Part shown: piece by piece, positions 44,558-59,266 of the stretch
Numbering within the stretch: position 1 is the first letter of the stretch
Layout: the number at the start of each line of letters is the position of its first letter
Source: Diplocarpon mali
Taxonomy: Eukaryota > Ascomycota > Leotiomycetes > Helotiales > Drepanopezizaceae
NCBI GenBank assembly: GCA_024741835.1
Contig: JAENRP010000031.1
Location: forward strand, 8,082 to 72,081
Length of the DNA stretch: 64,000 nt
Reading direction: 5' to 3'
Notes under the pieces: model-generated
Databases searched by the model: none
Told to the model about the DNA's origin: nothing
What the model saw: the letters and a program-made list of their open reading frames with translations, nothing else
Program-made: the position numbers and the translations under genes

Positions 44558-47500
44558 ATGACCGGCCGCTTTTCCGTTCTCAATGATCCCCCGGCCGTCC
44601 TGCCTGGGCCGCAGCTCCTGCATGAGCTCATTCGGTGGGAGAAGCACAGCAGCTCTTGTGCCGTGGACTTCACCAGCAGCGGGACCCGCAAGAGGTACAC
44701 TTACCGAGATGTTCAGACGTGTGTATCGGCTGTACAATCACAGATACAGATACAACCGTCTCCCCTCAAAGGACGGAACTCTCGGTCAAGCGGGCCGAAT
44801 CCCCAACAGATCGTTCCAGTTTTGCTTCCTCAGTCCCCCGGCCTGTACATCTCACAACTGGCCATCCTCCAGTCCGGAGCCGCCTTCTGCCCTATCCATC
44901 TCGATGCGCCCAAGGACCGAATCAAATTCGTCGTCGGGGATGTGTCCGCCAGCCTCATCATCACAACACCAGAACTCAAACCTCTCGTCTCGTGGGAAGA
45001 CGGGCCAACAGTTGTCCTGGTCCCTGAGTTCCCCGATGCTGTGCCACAGGAAGTGCGTGGGGAGTGCCCGGCACGTCAGGCCACCTCAGCAGACGTAGCA
45101 TACGTGATGTACACGTCTGGCTCCAGTGGAAGGCCAAAAGGCGTCGCTGTAAGTCACACCGCGGTAACGCAGTCGTTGCTTGCCCATGAAAGGCACATTC
45201 CACCCTTCGATCGATTCCTGCAATTTGCCGCCCCGTCTTTCGACGTCTCGGTTTTTGAGATTTTCTTCCCGCTCGTCCGTGGCGCGACAGTGGTTGGATG
45301 CAACCGAAGTCAGCTCCTCAACGACTTACCGGGCACCATCACCGAGTTGGACATTGATGCTGCCGAGCTGACGCCCACTGTCGTCGGCTCTCTCCTGCCA
45401 AAAAGATCAGACGCACCGGGCCTGAAACTCCTGCTGACCATCGGCGAGATGTTGACATGGCCGATTGTCAAAGAATTCGGTGGCTCCGAAACACAACCGA
45501 ATATGCTTTACGCCTTGTATGGTCCCACAGAAGCTGCGATCCACTGTACGATTTACCCTCAAATGGCGACCAGCATAAAACCTGGAAACATCGGTATTCC
45601 GTTCGACACGGTTTCCACGTTCATCGCTGCTGCAAGCGCATCCGTAGAAGACGCGGCGAATTTGAGGTTCTTGCCAGTGGGAGAACCTGGAGAGCTCGTA
45701 CTGGGAGGCCCCCAGCTTGCCCGAGGATACCTGAACCGAGAAGAGCAGAACCAGGTGGCCTTTGTGCACTTCCAGGGGCAGAAATACTATCGCACAGGTG
45801 ACAAGGCCCGTCAAAATGAGGATGGAACGATTGAGATTCTTGGACGTATCAGCGCGGGCCAGGTCAAGCTCAGAGGACAACGGGTCGAGCTTGCTGAGAT
45901 TGAAGAGGTGATCTACAAACACAGCGGGATAAGGACCGTTGTCGCGCTTGTGCTGAACAGCGTGCTCATTGCTTTTGCTCTTGCAGTTGATGAGATCACC
46001 ACCTCTCAGGATGTGTTGGAAACCTGCAGGGTGTGGCTCCCAAAATCCGTGATACCAAGCGAGATTGTTCTGCGGCAAAACTTTCCTTACTTGCCTTCGG
46101 GGAAAGTAGACAAGAGGACGTTGGAAGCGGATTATCAATCTGCACGCGCGAGTTCCGAAAACGAGTCTGTAGCCTCGGCAACCGAGACCAGGCTTCGTGT
46201 CAGGAGAGTGCTGCGAGAAGTCCTCGGAGACTACAGCTTCTCCACCACTACACGTCTCGCAGCTGCAGGTATCGACTCGCTTGTTGCAATCAGAGTCGCT
46301 TCCAAGCTACGAGGTGCCGGATTCCCCGTCGATGCGATAGCAGTGTTGCAAGCAGAGACCTTCCAGTCGCTTGTTGACCTTTGCGACGTTGTCGATTCCG
46401 CCCCTCCAACGCGAGATCGCGGGAAGGTCGCGTCGGGAGGAAACCTCGACAACGTGCTAAACGGCCATTCCAAGGATGTTGAGTTCACTTCGCAATGTAC
46501 CCCATTGCAGTCTGCAATGCTCTCAGAGACCGCTATTGACGCCAAAGCATATCGGAATTGGGTTGAGTTGGAACTGCCAGGAATCACTGATACTGAGAAG
46601 ATTATCTCAGCCCTGTATGACTGGGCCGATGCCAACTCGATCCTGCGAACTGGATTTATGGGACCCCAAGAACAAGACGGATATGTCCAGGTCATTTGGG
46701 GGAGCTTGGAAGAGTCTCAGATCGAGCTCGTTGACGCCTTCAACTACAGCTTCGACGAGTCCAAGGATTTATCTTTACATCGCCCTATTCGCTTCCAAAT
46801 CCAACGCGCCGAGGCCAGCACAAGACTTCTCGCGCATATCCATCATGCTCTATATGATGCATGGTCGCTGGAGCTGCTGCTCGATGACCTCAATACAATC
46901 CTCCTGGGGACGCCTCGTTCTGTACGTCCACCATTCACTGACGTGGTTGAGAGCTACCAAGATGGCGCTATCATCACGGATTACTGGGTATCCAGAGACT
47001 ACTGGAAAGACCATCTTGCGCTCCTCGACATTGCGCCAGTTCCAAACTTCCATACCGGGAAACCTCCCCCAGCTTCTCTAGCTGTTGAGCGGCTTCAAAC
47101 AACCATCGCGACATCTGACGCTGAGTCAGCTGCACGCCGATTATCAGTCAGCTCACAATCTTTCTTCCAAGCAGCGTATGCCATAGTCTTGGCTTCGTAT
47201 CTCGGCTCCTCTGATATATGCTTCGGAACAGTGTTCTCAGGCCGCACGCTGCCGATTGCCGGAATTGAGGACATCGCTGGACCATGTCTCGCAACGCTTC
47301 CAGTTCGGGTGGACCTTTCTACAGCCACAAATCTGCAGGCTTTGGTTCAGGAAGTCAATGCAACAAACAGGAAGCATTTGGAGCACAGCACGCTTCCATT
47401 ACGCGAGATCAAGACGGCCAGCGGGGTCAACCCCAGACGGAAACTATTTGATACATTGCTCATATGGCAACAAACTCTGCACAGCCATGACCATAAGAGA

Positions 47501-50500
47501 GAACACGTGGTGCTTGTAGATAGTGTCGATCACTTAGAGTTCAGTCTTACATTAGAAATCGTTCCAAGCTCCGGAGATATCGAATTAAAAGCCAACTACC
47601 AGCAAGCGATCCTGCCAGCGTCACAAATCCGCATACTTCTTCTGCAGGTTGAGCAGCTTGCCCGAAGCATAATTCATGATGAGACCACTTCTCTGGATCC
47701 CGTCTTCGTTCATCTAGAAAATGAGGTTCTCTCAATCGAGAATGAGGTACCTGGTACGAAGTTGGGGGCTGGGACTCTTTCAAGCTCCGTCGAAGAGATT
47801 TCTGCTGTTGATCCCGACAGGCTTGCGATCGAATTCGCAACATCGATCGACGACGACGATATTGAAGTGGCTCGCATCACATACTCTGGACTAAACTCCT
47901 ACTCCAACCAGATTGGCCATTATCTCTTGGAGCAATACGACGTTCTTCCAGACGAACTTGTCTGCATCTGCATGGAGAAGTCTATCGACCTGTACGCCTC
48001 CATCCTCGCAACAGCGAAGATCGGTGCTGGATATCTTCCGCTGACCCCGGATACTCCCTATGACCGGCTCCAACACATTCTGAGAGAAGCGAAAGTTAAG
48101 GTTGTTATCGCACAATCGTCATCTAGGTCTCTTTTCAACGCATTCGCATCTATGCATGTCTTCTATATCGACGAGTCGAACCCATCTTCACGTTCCGCAT
48201 GTAACATTCCGCCAAGGTCTTCCCCTGACATGATATCATATTGTGTTTTTACTTCAGGGAGTACCGGTACGCCAAAAGGGGTACTGGTCACCCAAGGAAA
48301 CCTCCTCAGTAATCTTGATGTGTTGCAAGAGCTATACCCGACATCAAAGACTTCTCGATTTTTGCAGTCGTGCTCCCAGGCATTCGATGTATCGGTCTTC
48401 GAGATTTTCTTCGCGTGGAGAGTTGGTGGGACTATATGCTCGGCCGTAAAGGATGTACTCTTCCGAGACATCGAAAATGCCATCCGCCTCTTCAACATTA
48501 CACATTTGAGCCTGACGCCGACAGTCGCAGCTCTGATCGATCCTAGTGAGGTACCGAAAGTAGAGTTTCTAGTGACTGCAGGAGAGGCGGTCACGCCGAA
48601 AGTATTCAACAGCTGGGCAGACAGGGGGCTTTGGCAGGGATATGGACCGAGCGAGACAACAAATATATGTACCATCAGCCCCAGGGTCTCTAAGGATGAT
48701 GCAATTAACAATATTGGCCCGCCGCTCAGAAACACCTCGGTTTTCGTGCTAGCCCCCGGACCAAATTTTGTACTCGTGCCTCGAGGTGGTGTGGGTGAAT
48801 TCTGCTTCGGCGGCGCGCAGGTTTTCCGCGGTTACATGGATCGCAGCCAAGAATTTGGCAAGATCATTGAGCATCCCATATTCGGACGTCTGTACCGAAG
48901 TGGTGATTTTGGGCGCTTGATGCCGGATGGATCCTTGGCCTTCACTGGGCGCAAAGATGACCAGGTCAAGATCCGAGGCCAGAGGGTTGAGCTTGGCGAG
49001 ATCAATAACATCATGCTTCGATCCGACGAAGTTGCAGACTGTGTGACCATGGTTATTGACACTGGGAAAGATTATTCGCAGATAATAGTCTGCTTCTGGG
49101 CTTCTGAGCAATCTGAATCTGATATTCTTGAGCTGCGCTTACTGCCCGACCGAGAGGTATTTGAGAGGCTTTACAGAAGCCTCGATGCTGCACTCCCTGC
49201 TTACATGATACCCTCTGCGCTTATACCCGTCTCGCTTATGCCGTCAACGCCACAAGGGAAGATTGACAAGCGGCTTCTGGTCAAGCATTTCCAAAGTCTC
49301 GACCTCGGTACTATCGATCGCTGCTCCCAAGCAACCTCGTCAGCAGCAGATCATACCTGGACAGATCTTGAAAGAACCATTGCCGAGGCTGTTGCAGAGG
49401 TCTCCAAAGTCTCTGTGACAGAGATTGGTCCTGAAACATCCTTCTTCAGCCTCGGCATCGACTCCATATCCGCGATTCGGCTGTCAAAACATCTTGTCAG
49501 AGTAACAGGGAAGCGAGTCGATATCTCTGATATATTGAAATTTCCATCGGTTACTAGGATAGCCGAGAGACTTTCAACACTTGTTGAAGACATCCGGTTG
49601 GATAGAGCGGTTACGTCTGAAGATGCTGATTTTGGCTTCGACAAGACGTTCCTTGCTTCCATCAGTGACCTGTTTGAAAATTCCGGCAAGCGCGTGCAAA
49701 GTATTCTGCCTTGTACGCCGCTTCAGGAAGCCATGCTGTCAGCGGTAGAGGCCTCTAATGAGAAGCTATATGACAACTCTGTGACTCTTGACATCAAGGG
49801 CGACGTTGCAAAATTGGAGAAGTGCTGGCAAGAAATGGCAAGACGACATGGAATACTGCGGACGTGCTTCATGAGCACAGCCTCACAACGATATCCGTTC
49901 GTTCAAGTGGTTCTCAAGGATTACGACCTGAAGTTTGGGTCGATCGTTACGCTTGGAGACAGGGCTTCGCCAGGCGAGCTCGAACCGCCGTACACTCTCG
50001 ATGTGATCAAATCATCTGGAGCAACTAAGCTTGTGGTCTCAATGTGTCATGCTCTATACGATGGCGTCGCCTTGGCTACGCTGTACGAGGAGGTTGAGCT
50101 GCTATATCGCAGCAAGCCACTTGCTAGCCCCGTATCATTTGCCCCTTTCCTCAAGTCGATGACATCTCTCAATATGGAGAAGGCGGATCACTTCTGGCAA
50201 TCTAGATTGAAGAACTGCCCCTTTTCAAAATTCGGACGCACGGTAACCAGCCCAAAATTCAACGTATCGGAGAACCAAACCCGAACTCAGCGAATTAGCG
50301 CCAAGTCACCTCTCAGCTGGATCGAAAGCAGCACCAAGACGTACAGCACGACTCTCCTAGCAGTATGCCACACAGCCTGGGGCTCTCTCCTCTCCGAATA
50401 TTTCCAAGAGACAGACGTCTGCTTTGGGAACATCGTCAGTGGACGCTCCATCCCGGTCGAAGGCATCGAACGTCTCGTCGCGCCTTGCTTCAACACCATC

Positions 50501-53500
50501 CCCACCCGTCTCCAAAACATCCACAAAGCTTCCTACCTTGAAGCCTTCCGCAAACTGCAGTACCTCAATACCGACTCCATCCCCTTCCAACTGACGCCTC
50601 TCCGGCGCATACAGGCTAAACTAAGCCCTGATGGATCCCGCATTTTTGACACCCTTTTTATTCTGCAGCAGCCGTCGCGGGATCTCGACGCCGAGATCTG
50701 GAGCATGGAGGATGACCGCGGCTCAATGGATTTCCTGATCGTGTGCGAGGTCGTGCCGAGGCATAGCGATGATAAACTTGAGATTATCCTGCATTCGTAT
50801 ACTGATACGATCTCGGAAGAGGATGCGTTACGTCTTTTGGAGGCTTTTGATGCAAGGCTTCACGATTCTTTAGAGAATCCACGACGCCAGATCTTGTCCC
50901 CTATCGTCAAGGAGCAGATTGCTAAGAAGACAGAGCGTCGGGAGATGCTGAGACCAGACTTTTCGGCAGCTGAGACTTCGGCTAAGGCTATGTCTGCCGA
51001 GGAGCTGAGACTGAGAGATCTCATCTCTGACTTTACGGATGTACCGCCTGATAAGATCGGAAGGGATGTGAGTATCTTCCGACTTGGGCTTGAAAGTATC
51101 AGTACAGTACAGGTGGCTACCCGGCTCAGAAAGCAGGGTCATGAAGTCCTCGCGAGTGATATCCTTGAAAACCCTACGATTGCTCGGCTGAATTCTTTCC
51201 TGTCGGAGACAAAGAGCAACGTTGACTGCGGTCTGGAGTATGACTTTGCGGCCTTTGATAGAGCGCACCGAGATCTCGTCTGTTCGAAGCTCGGAATCCC
51301 ATTAAACGAGGTCGAAGCAGTGATGCCTTGCACTTCTGTCCAGCAGGGCATGCTCGCACAGACTCTACACTCTGGGGGCCTTGAATATGTCAACAGCATT
51401 TGGTTCGAAGTTCCTGCCGAGGTGTCGATTCCAGATCTCAAAAATGCATGGAGAGCGGCGTGCGCGAACAATGAGATGCTCAGAGCAAGCTTCGCATCAA
51501 CGGAAGACCCGAAGCAGCCGTTCTTGTTGATTGTCCGCTTCAAGAATGATATCCAATTTCCTTGGTCTGAGAGCATAAATGAGCCCTCGAGTCGGATGTC
51601 CAGCACGGACGATCTTTTCAAGAGGCCTTGGAGCTTGAGCCTTTACGGGTACGATGGTGCGAAGATTCTACGTTTCACTGCACATCATGCTTTGTACGAC
51701 GGACTGTCAATTCAGATGATTCTGTCAGATGTTGCCAAGGCATATGCATACCGACCTCTTGCTACTCGTCCGCCTGTTGCATCACTACTCGGTGCTATAT
51801 TACAAGACTCTCTGCAGAACATAGATGAGAAGAGTGTCTTCTGGAGAAGAGAAGAAAACAAGATTGTCGTCAACCGCTTCCCCGACCTCACGCCGCTGCA
51901 ACTGCTCGATACAAGTAGTGCTGTGCGAGAGATCACATCTCAGTCTTCGTCGGCGCAGCTTGAAGAGCTGTGCAGGACGAACGGAGTGACGATTCAAGCA
52001 GCTACCCAGGCGACATGGGCTAGAATACTCGCTTTCTACATTGGGGAGACGTCTACGACGTTTGGAATGACCCTTTCTGGGCGCTCTATTAGTGAGGATG
52101 CAGACCAGGTTGCATTTCCTAGCGTTGTCACTCTGCCTGTTCGATGTGATGTCACTGGTACGAATGAAGAGCTCCTGTCAAGAACAATGATCTGGAATGC
52201 TGCAGTTCATAAATTCCAATTCACGCCCCTTACGTCGATTCAAAAATGGGCTGGACACCCAGAAGGCAGGATCTTCGATACTCTGTTTGCGTTCCAGAAG
52301 CTAGCAGAGGGCGGAGAGGCAACCAAAATGCCGTGGAAAGTGATGAAAGAGGAATCTTCAGTGGATTATGCCGTCTCTCTTGAAGTACAGCCGACTACTA
52401 GGGACGCCATTACCCTCCGGTTGACTTTCAGACAAGATCTCATTCCTACCGAGCATGCCGTGCTTCTCCTCAAGCAGTACGATGCCTTGCTTCTCGACAC
52501 GCTTAAGCATCCTCGAAGCCCTTGCGATGGTGCTTCACGCATATCATACGAGTTGTTGTCTATCACGGCCGCTAAAGAAGATATATTGCCCACTCCCGTC
52601 ACCCTCCTGCACCAGTTCGTTGAGTTAGGAGCTCGTGAATTCCCCGACAGAAATGCATTGGAATTCGCCACGAATCTTGACCCGCTTGACTTCAAGAGTA
52701 CATCATGGACGTATAAGCACCTCGATCAGGAAGCCAATATGATCGCTAATATGCTCCTCAATCACAATGTTGAGCCTGGACATATGATCGCTATATGCTT
52801 TGATAAGTGCCCCGAAGCATCTTTTACTATCATTGGGATACTCAAAGCTGGATGTTCTTATGTTGCGCTCGATCCCAATGCACCTGCGGACCGGGTGAGG
52901 TTTATTGTCAAGGACTCGGGTGCAAAGCTGGTTATTACAGCTGGGAAGCCTGGCCAAAACCTCAAGGACGTTTTGGATGCCGAGATTATCATTCTGGAGT
53001 CGCCTGAAATTCTTGAGAATCGTAACTCTGACCAGCCAAAGCTGTCTCGAGACATCACACCTGAAGACGTCGCATACTGTCTCTACACGTCTGGCACCAC
53101 CGGGACACCCAAAGGCTGCTTGATCACCCACGAAAATACCGTCCAATTTATGCTAGCCTTCTCCCGCCTCTTCGCCGGACACTGGAATCCGTCCTCCAAG
53201 TATCTGCAATTCGCCTCCTTCCATTTCGACGTCAGTGTTATGGAGCAATTTTGGAGCTGGAGCGTAGGCATGTGCGTCGCATCCGCACCCCGCGATCTGA
53301 TATTCGAGGATATTACAGGCGCAATCCAGCAGCTGCGCATCACGCATATCGATCTCACGCCCAGTCTCGCCCGCCTCGTCCACCCGAAGGATGTCCCTAC
53401 GCTCTTGAAAGGGGGCTTCGTCACGGGTGGAGAGCAGCTGAAGCAGGAAATCCTGGATGTCTGGGGCGAGCATGCTGTTGTTTACAATGCATATGGACCG

Positions 53501-56500
53501 ACGGAGGCGACGATCGGGTGCACGATGTACCCACGAGTTCCGCAGAACGGGAAACCATCGAATATCGGCCCTGCGTACGTCAATGTTGGCTCTTTTGTGC
53601 TGAGACCGGGAACTGAGGTTCCGGTAGTGAGAGGCGGTGTTGGCGAACTTTGCATATCCGGCAAGCTGGTCGGAAGGGGCTATCTCAACCGTGACGACTT
53701 GACGACCGAACGATTCCCAACGTTGAAGTCTTTCAACGAACGCGTGTATCGGACTGGAGACCTCGTTCGTATTCTCCACGATGGGAGCTTCATATTTCTA
53801 GGCCGTGCCGACGACCAAGTCAAGCTCCGCGGTCAACGTCTCGAATTGAGCGAGATCACCGAAGTGATCAAGAAAGGCGTCTCTGCTATCCAGGAAGCCG
53901 CCACTCTGGTGCTCAGACATAGAACCCAGAAGAAGGAGCAGCTGGTTACTTTCTTTGTTGCAGACTCGACCTTGGACAACGATGGCTTCCTGATTCAAGC
54001 GATGCGAGACGCGTGTCAATCTCGCTTGCCGGGATATATGATCCCAACGCATTTCATCCCTATCAGAGCCTTGCCGCTCAACGCGAACAACAAAGCTGAT
54101 TCTAAACAGCTCGCTGCTATGTACAACGATCTCAGGGTCGATGACGTGCAGAAACTGAGCCAAGCCGTTCAAGACGATAACGGATGGTCCGAAAGCGAAA
54201 AGCGAGTTGTGGAAGTCGTGGGAACTATCATGCAAATAGATGCTTTGTCGCTGACAGGGCACTCGAATATTTTCGAGCTGGGTATTGACTCGATATCCAT
54301 CATAAGTTTCGCGCAAGCGCTGCAGAATGCTGGATGGCGAAATGCAAAACTGTCGGTCGTGAAGAACAACACCAACATGAAAGCGCTTGCGCGGGCTCTG
54401 CTTGCGGGCGACGGTGGAGACCAGAGCAGAGATAATGTATATATGGCCGCAGCACAGAGCATAGCTGCCTTTGAACAGAAACATCTCGTTTCCATTTGCC
54501 AAGAGCTAGGTGTTGAGAGTCAGGATGTTGAGGGGATCGCGCCTTGCACGCCGGTGCAAGAAGGGATGATCTATCGCTACTTGGAAAGCGAGTCCCCGCT
54601 CTACTTCAACAAGTTTGAGTTTGAGCTTGACGATAGCGTTGATGTGGAGAGGTTGAAGGGTGCTTGGGAGACGGTGATTGGGAGGCTGCAGGTGCTGAGG
54701 ATGAAGTTTGTGGCGACCGATGATGGGTTTGCTCAAGTCGTATTGCGGAAAGGAGGTGTGGTGTGGGAAAATTGTGGTATTGACTACCCGGCGCTTGAGA
54801 AGTTCGAAGCGCTGAAGTCGGCGTACAGCATCGCGTTCGATGGGACTACGCTCGTGCTACAGATGTTCCACGGCCTGTACGATGGGAACAGCCTTACAAT
54901 GTTACTCCGCTGCGTTATTGACGAGTATAATGCGCTGGAACACGTCGAGTACGGACCCTCGTTCACGTCTTCGCTTCCGCACGGTCCCCTTGCAAGAGTG
55001 CCAGGCTCAAAAGACTTCTGGGTATCGCATCTCAAAGACTGGGTCTCTGATCCACTACCGAATAGCCTCGAGTCCTCCGGAGACATCATCGCCACTGCTA
55101 CATTCAAGCACGCCCAAGAACTTTCCGCCCTCTGCAAAACCCTCGGCGTCACAGCCCAAGCTCTGGTTCAAGCGGCGTGGCTCTCGGTCCTGCAGACCCT
55201 CACCTCGTCCACTCCTACGATCGGCATGGTCACCTCTGGCCGGGCTATCGACTTCCCGGGCGCCGAGAAAGTCATCGGTCCGCTCTTCAACACGGTCCCT
55301 TTCCATGTTGCCATCAAACCCGGCATCTCGTCCTCGGCGTTGATAAGGGAATGTCACGAGTTCAATATGCGGATGCAGGATTTCCAGCACACACATCTGA
55401 AAGACATCCAGAGGTGGAGCCCGGCGATGGTGGGGCAGCGGCTTTTTGAGAGCTTGTTTGTGTTCCAGAGAGAGGACGATGGAGAGAATGGGTATGCGCA
55501 GGGGGTATGGAGAGGGAATGCGGGTGGGAGTATTGCTGATGTGAGTTTCTGTGGGCCTTTCTTCGTTCTGTATTCCATATACATTTCGGTCGTTGTCAGG
55601 ATTCATGAGGCTAATTCGAAGCAGTATCCGCTGGCTTTTGAGGCTTCGCTTAGTCCTGATAGTAGCAAGCTATCTTTGACGATTGTTGCGCAGGGTTCGG
55701 CTATCACGCAGCAGCGAGCAGATGAGCTTCTGGTTCTCGTGAAGAAGGCGCTTAAAGATATGCTTGACAATTCTGGGGAGAATTTTATCTCCGAAAGGGG
55801 CCGGGATAGTGGTGCAAGAACTTCAGCTACAGTCGCGGCGGAGTCTCAAGCCGGCGCTGAAAGGAGACAGGATAGACCATTCGCTTGGACAGACGACGCC
55901 AAGATTATCAAATCAGAAATCGTATCCCTCGCCAAAATTTCTGCAGAGACCGTTCAAGAGAACTCCTCAGTCTTCGAGCTCGGCCTTGACAGTATTGATG
56001 TGATCAAGCTCGCTTCTCGTCTAAAGAAGCGAGGGATCGAGGTTCCCGTCAGCGCTATCGTCAAGAGCCAAACCATTTCCAAGATATCCCGGAGCGTCTT
56101 GACCAAAAAGGGTGTACCAAAATCCGGTCCGAGGAGTTCGGTGCTGCAGATGAACCAGGATCTGATGAGATATCTCAAAGACAGCGACAAGCTGCCCGCT
56201 AACATCGAGGCGGTATTGCCGGCGACGCCGTTACAGCAGAGTATGGTACATGAGATGATCAAATCGGGATACAGGAGATATTTTAATTGTGATGGATTCA
56301 AAATTGGCGGGGCTGTTGATGTGGAAAGATTAAGAGAGGCGGTGAGGAAAGTGGTACGGCAGTCTCCGATTCTGCGGACGACGTTTGTAGCTGTTGAGGA
56401 TCCGAAAGCAGCTGTGAGCTACGCGCAGATCGTACACCATCATGAGCATCTCGCCGTGGTTTCTTCTGAGATCTCCCACTTGGAAGAGGGTCAGAGCTTT

Positions 56501-59266
56501 GAATGGTTCATGGAGAAGTTCAAGACCGAGTCGAGCGTGCTGGCAGCGGAGAATCAGCAGTTGCTCCAAGTTCGGTTCGTGGCAGCTGGTCAGTCAAGGT
56601 ACCTGGCGATTGCCATATCGCATGCTCTATACGATGGAACCTCTCTCCAGGGAATACATGGAGATATTCAGAGGGCTTATAGCGGAGAGCTACTTCCACG
56701 GCCGGATTACATGCCTTTTCTGGAAGAGGTTTTCCAGTCCACTACAGAGGACGCGAAGAAATTCTGGAGGACCACACTCTCGAATCTGCCTTCCGCAACT
56801 CTCCTTTGGAAACCAGAGTCCGAACCTCTGGACAAGAACGCCAGCACTCGTCAAGAGAAACGATCGCGCGTCTCCCTGGAAAGCATCACCGCCCTCTGCA
56901 AATCTTCCTGCATAACCCTCCAAACCCTCGGCCAAACCTGCTGGGCCCTCGTCCTCTCTCACCTAACGCGCCAGCTCGATATTGTGTTCGGCTCCGTGCT
57001 TTCTTGCCGCGATAGCGAAGAAGCCACCAACGTCATGTTCCCGCTCATGAACACCGTGGCCGTGCGTTCCGTTATCCACGGAAGCATAGCCGATATGCTG
57101 AGATACATGCAAGACATGAGTGACGCGACGCGGCAATGTCAGCATTTCCCCCTTGGGACTGCGCAGGCTTACGCTTTAGCTTCGAGGCGGAATGGGGTTG
57201 GCGAGAGGGATACCGTGCTCTTCGATACGCTGTTCATATACCAGGGCCGCCGACAGACCAAGGGAGAGGAATATCTGTATGAGAATGTTTATGGCGCGGC
57301 GGAAGTTGAGTTTCCGGTGTGTGTGGAGATGGAGCTGGTGGACGGTGAGTATCTCGCTTGGACCACGGCTTTCAAGGCAACTATGAGAGCTGAGATGGGG
57401 ACGGAGGGGATTATTGAAGCGCTAGAGACGGTGCTAGAGAGGATCGTGGAAGCGCCTGAAAGCCAGAGTATTGTTTCTAGTGCTGAGGGAGTGTCGATAT
57501 GCGGACTCTCAAAGTTCAGACTCGAGGAACGTGCGGCGGCGCCGGAGCCACGGACTGTCGTTCTGGCATTGAGTGACTGGAATAGTGCTGAGCTTGCGAT
57601 TCGAGATGCGCTACACACGCTGTCGGGTATCCCTGAGGACTCGATCGGCAGAGACTCGACCATCTTCGAGCTTGGCCTGGATTCCATTTCAGTGTTGAAG
57701 CTTCCTGCTCTTCTGAAGACTATGGGTGTCAAGTTGACGGTATCGGAAATCATGAGAGAGCAGACTGTATACGCAATGGCGAGAGCTGCCCAGAACGCCG
57801 GGGCGGCGGAAAATAATACGCCTCTCGATGTGGATAAGGTCCTGGCTGACTCGGTCTCGGGTCTTGATCTGTCGTCGGAACTGGCCGAGCTTGAAAGTGA
57901 GATTGGAGCCGTGCAGTACGTCATGCCTGCAACAGCTGGCGAAAGTTATATGATCCGGCAATGGCAGGCCTCGCAAGGGGGGATGTTCTATCAGACCTTC
58001 ACTTACGCGCTGCCGGCTCCGATCGATGGGAGTCGTCTTCGGGATGCTTGGAAGATGTTATTAGACAGACACGATATTCTGCGGACTGGGTTCATTGAGG
58101 TCGGCTCGGAGATTCTGCAGGTTGTTTTCAAGGATCCGCCGAATGAGGTGATATATCAGACTCGAGACACGCAAGCCATCACCCGGAAAGAAAATAGCGA
58201 CCTCAGACTTCCGCCTGTGAACTTGGTCATCGAAGATGCGGAACAAATGCCCGTTACATTGGAAATAGTGCTACACCATGCCCTCTACGATGGCATCAGT
58301 CTCGCGATTCTGATCGACGAGCTGCAATCCCTCTACCGCGGCCTCAAGTTGGACATACCGACTCTAAGCTTCAGGACCTTTGTAGCTCAATCCCTCTCAC
58401 ATTCGCCTCCATCGTCCATGAGAGAGAAATGGATGTCCTACCTCACCTCCACCTCGCCTATCTTCCCTCACAACCCTTCCATTACCAACACTACCCGCAC
58501 AGAAGTCTACTACCCCTCCTCCTCAACCCAGTCTCTAAAAGCCACCGCCCAGAAAGCGGGCGTAAGCATCGACGCGCTCCTCCTCGCCGGGCTTGCCAAA
58601 CTCTACGCGCGCTCGCTCCAAGCACCACCCGTCCCTTCCGTGACGATCGGCGTCTATCTCGCGAACCGCGCACCCTTCGGCTCAGACCTCTCGTCCCTCG
58701 CGGCGCCCACGCTCAACCTGCTCCCCCTCCGCGTGGCGGACACTCTCGGCAGCATCGAGGACATCGCAAGGGACGTGCAGCAGCACATGCGTCTCATCGG
58801 GAGCCGGGATATGGTTGGCGCGAGCTTGGAGCAGATACTCGAATGGACGGGGCAGAGGGTTGATTTCTGCGTGAATATCCTCAAGGGCGCGCCTCTTTCC
58901 CTCTGCCCTGGCGCTGGGATTGAGGCGGGAGGGGACGTGGAAGCGTGGATGCCTGTGCGGGATCTTGGCTGGAGAGGAGGGGTCGTGCAGAGCATGGTTA
59001 ATCGGGAGTTGGGAGCGATAGGCAAGAGTGGGAGTGAGGGGGCGTACTTGGTGAGTCTTGCTGCGTCTTTCTGGCCTGGGGCTGTTATTCAAGAGGCGTA
59101 GCAGGCGTAGGATAAGATGCTAACTCGGAGACGTCAGCCATCGGTGGACATCGAACTCCGGCACCACGACGCGGAGATCGACATGGGTGTCTTCGCGCCC
59201 GAGGGCAGGCTCTCGGTTGCGGGTGCGGAGGGGTTGATTGAGGATTTCGTGGCGCTTTGGAGGTGA
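44558..59266 (+). CDS. sidC: Ferrichrome-type siderophore NRPS (SidC family)
   Basis: Assembles an intracellular cyclic hexapeptide hydroxamate siderophore (ferricrocin or ferrichrome type) from N5-acyl-N5-hydroxyornithine and small amino acids. Exons 44558-55540, 55625-59050 and 59138-59266 give 4845 residues, close to SidC length. The domain order is A-T-C-A-T-C-T-C-A-T-C-T-C-T-C. A-domain cores start at Tyr185 (YTSGSSGRPKG), Phe1231 (FTSGSTGTPKG) and Tyr2843 (YTSGTTGTPKG). Phosphopantetheine serines are 574, 1636, 2180 (in LGLESIS, Glu for Asp), 3245, 3784 and 4348. Condensation motifs are HHALYDA at 762, CHALYDG at 1830, HHALYDG at 2376, FHGLYDG at 3437, SHALYDG at 3993 and HHALYDG at 4545; the catalytic second His is present in all six. 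The last C domain (PATAGESYMI) is the likely cyclising one. The 84-nt intron is a multiple of three without stops, and the terminal 43-codon exon supplies the usual C-domain end. There is no thioesterase, as expected. The exact product cannot be read from sequence. Confidence 0.95.
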
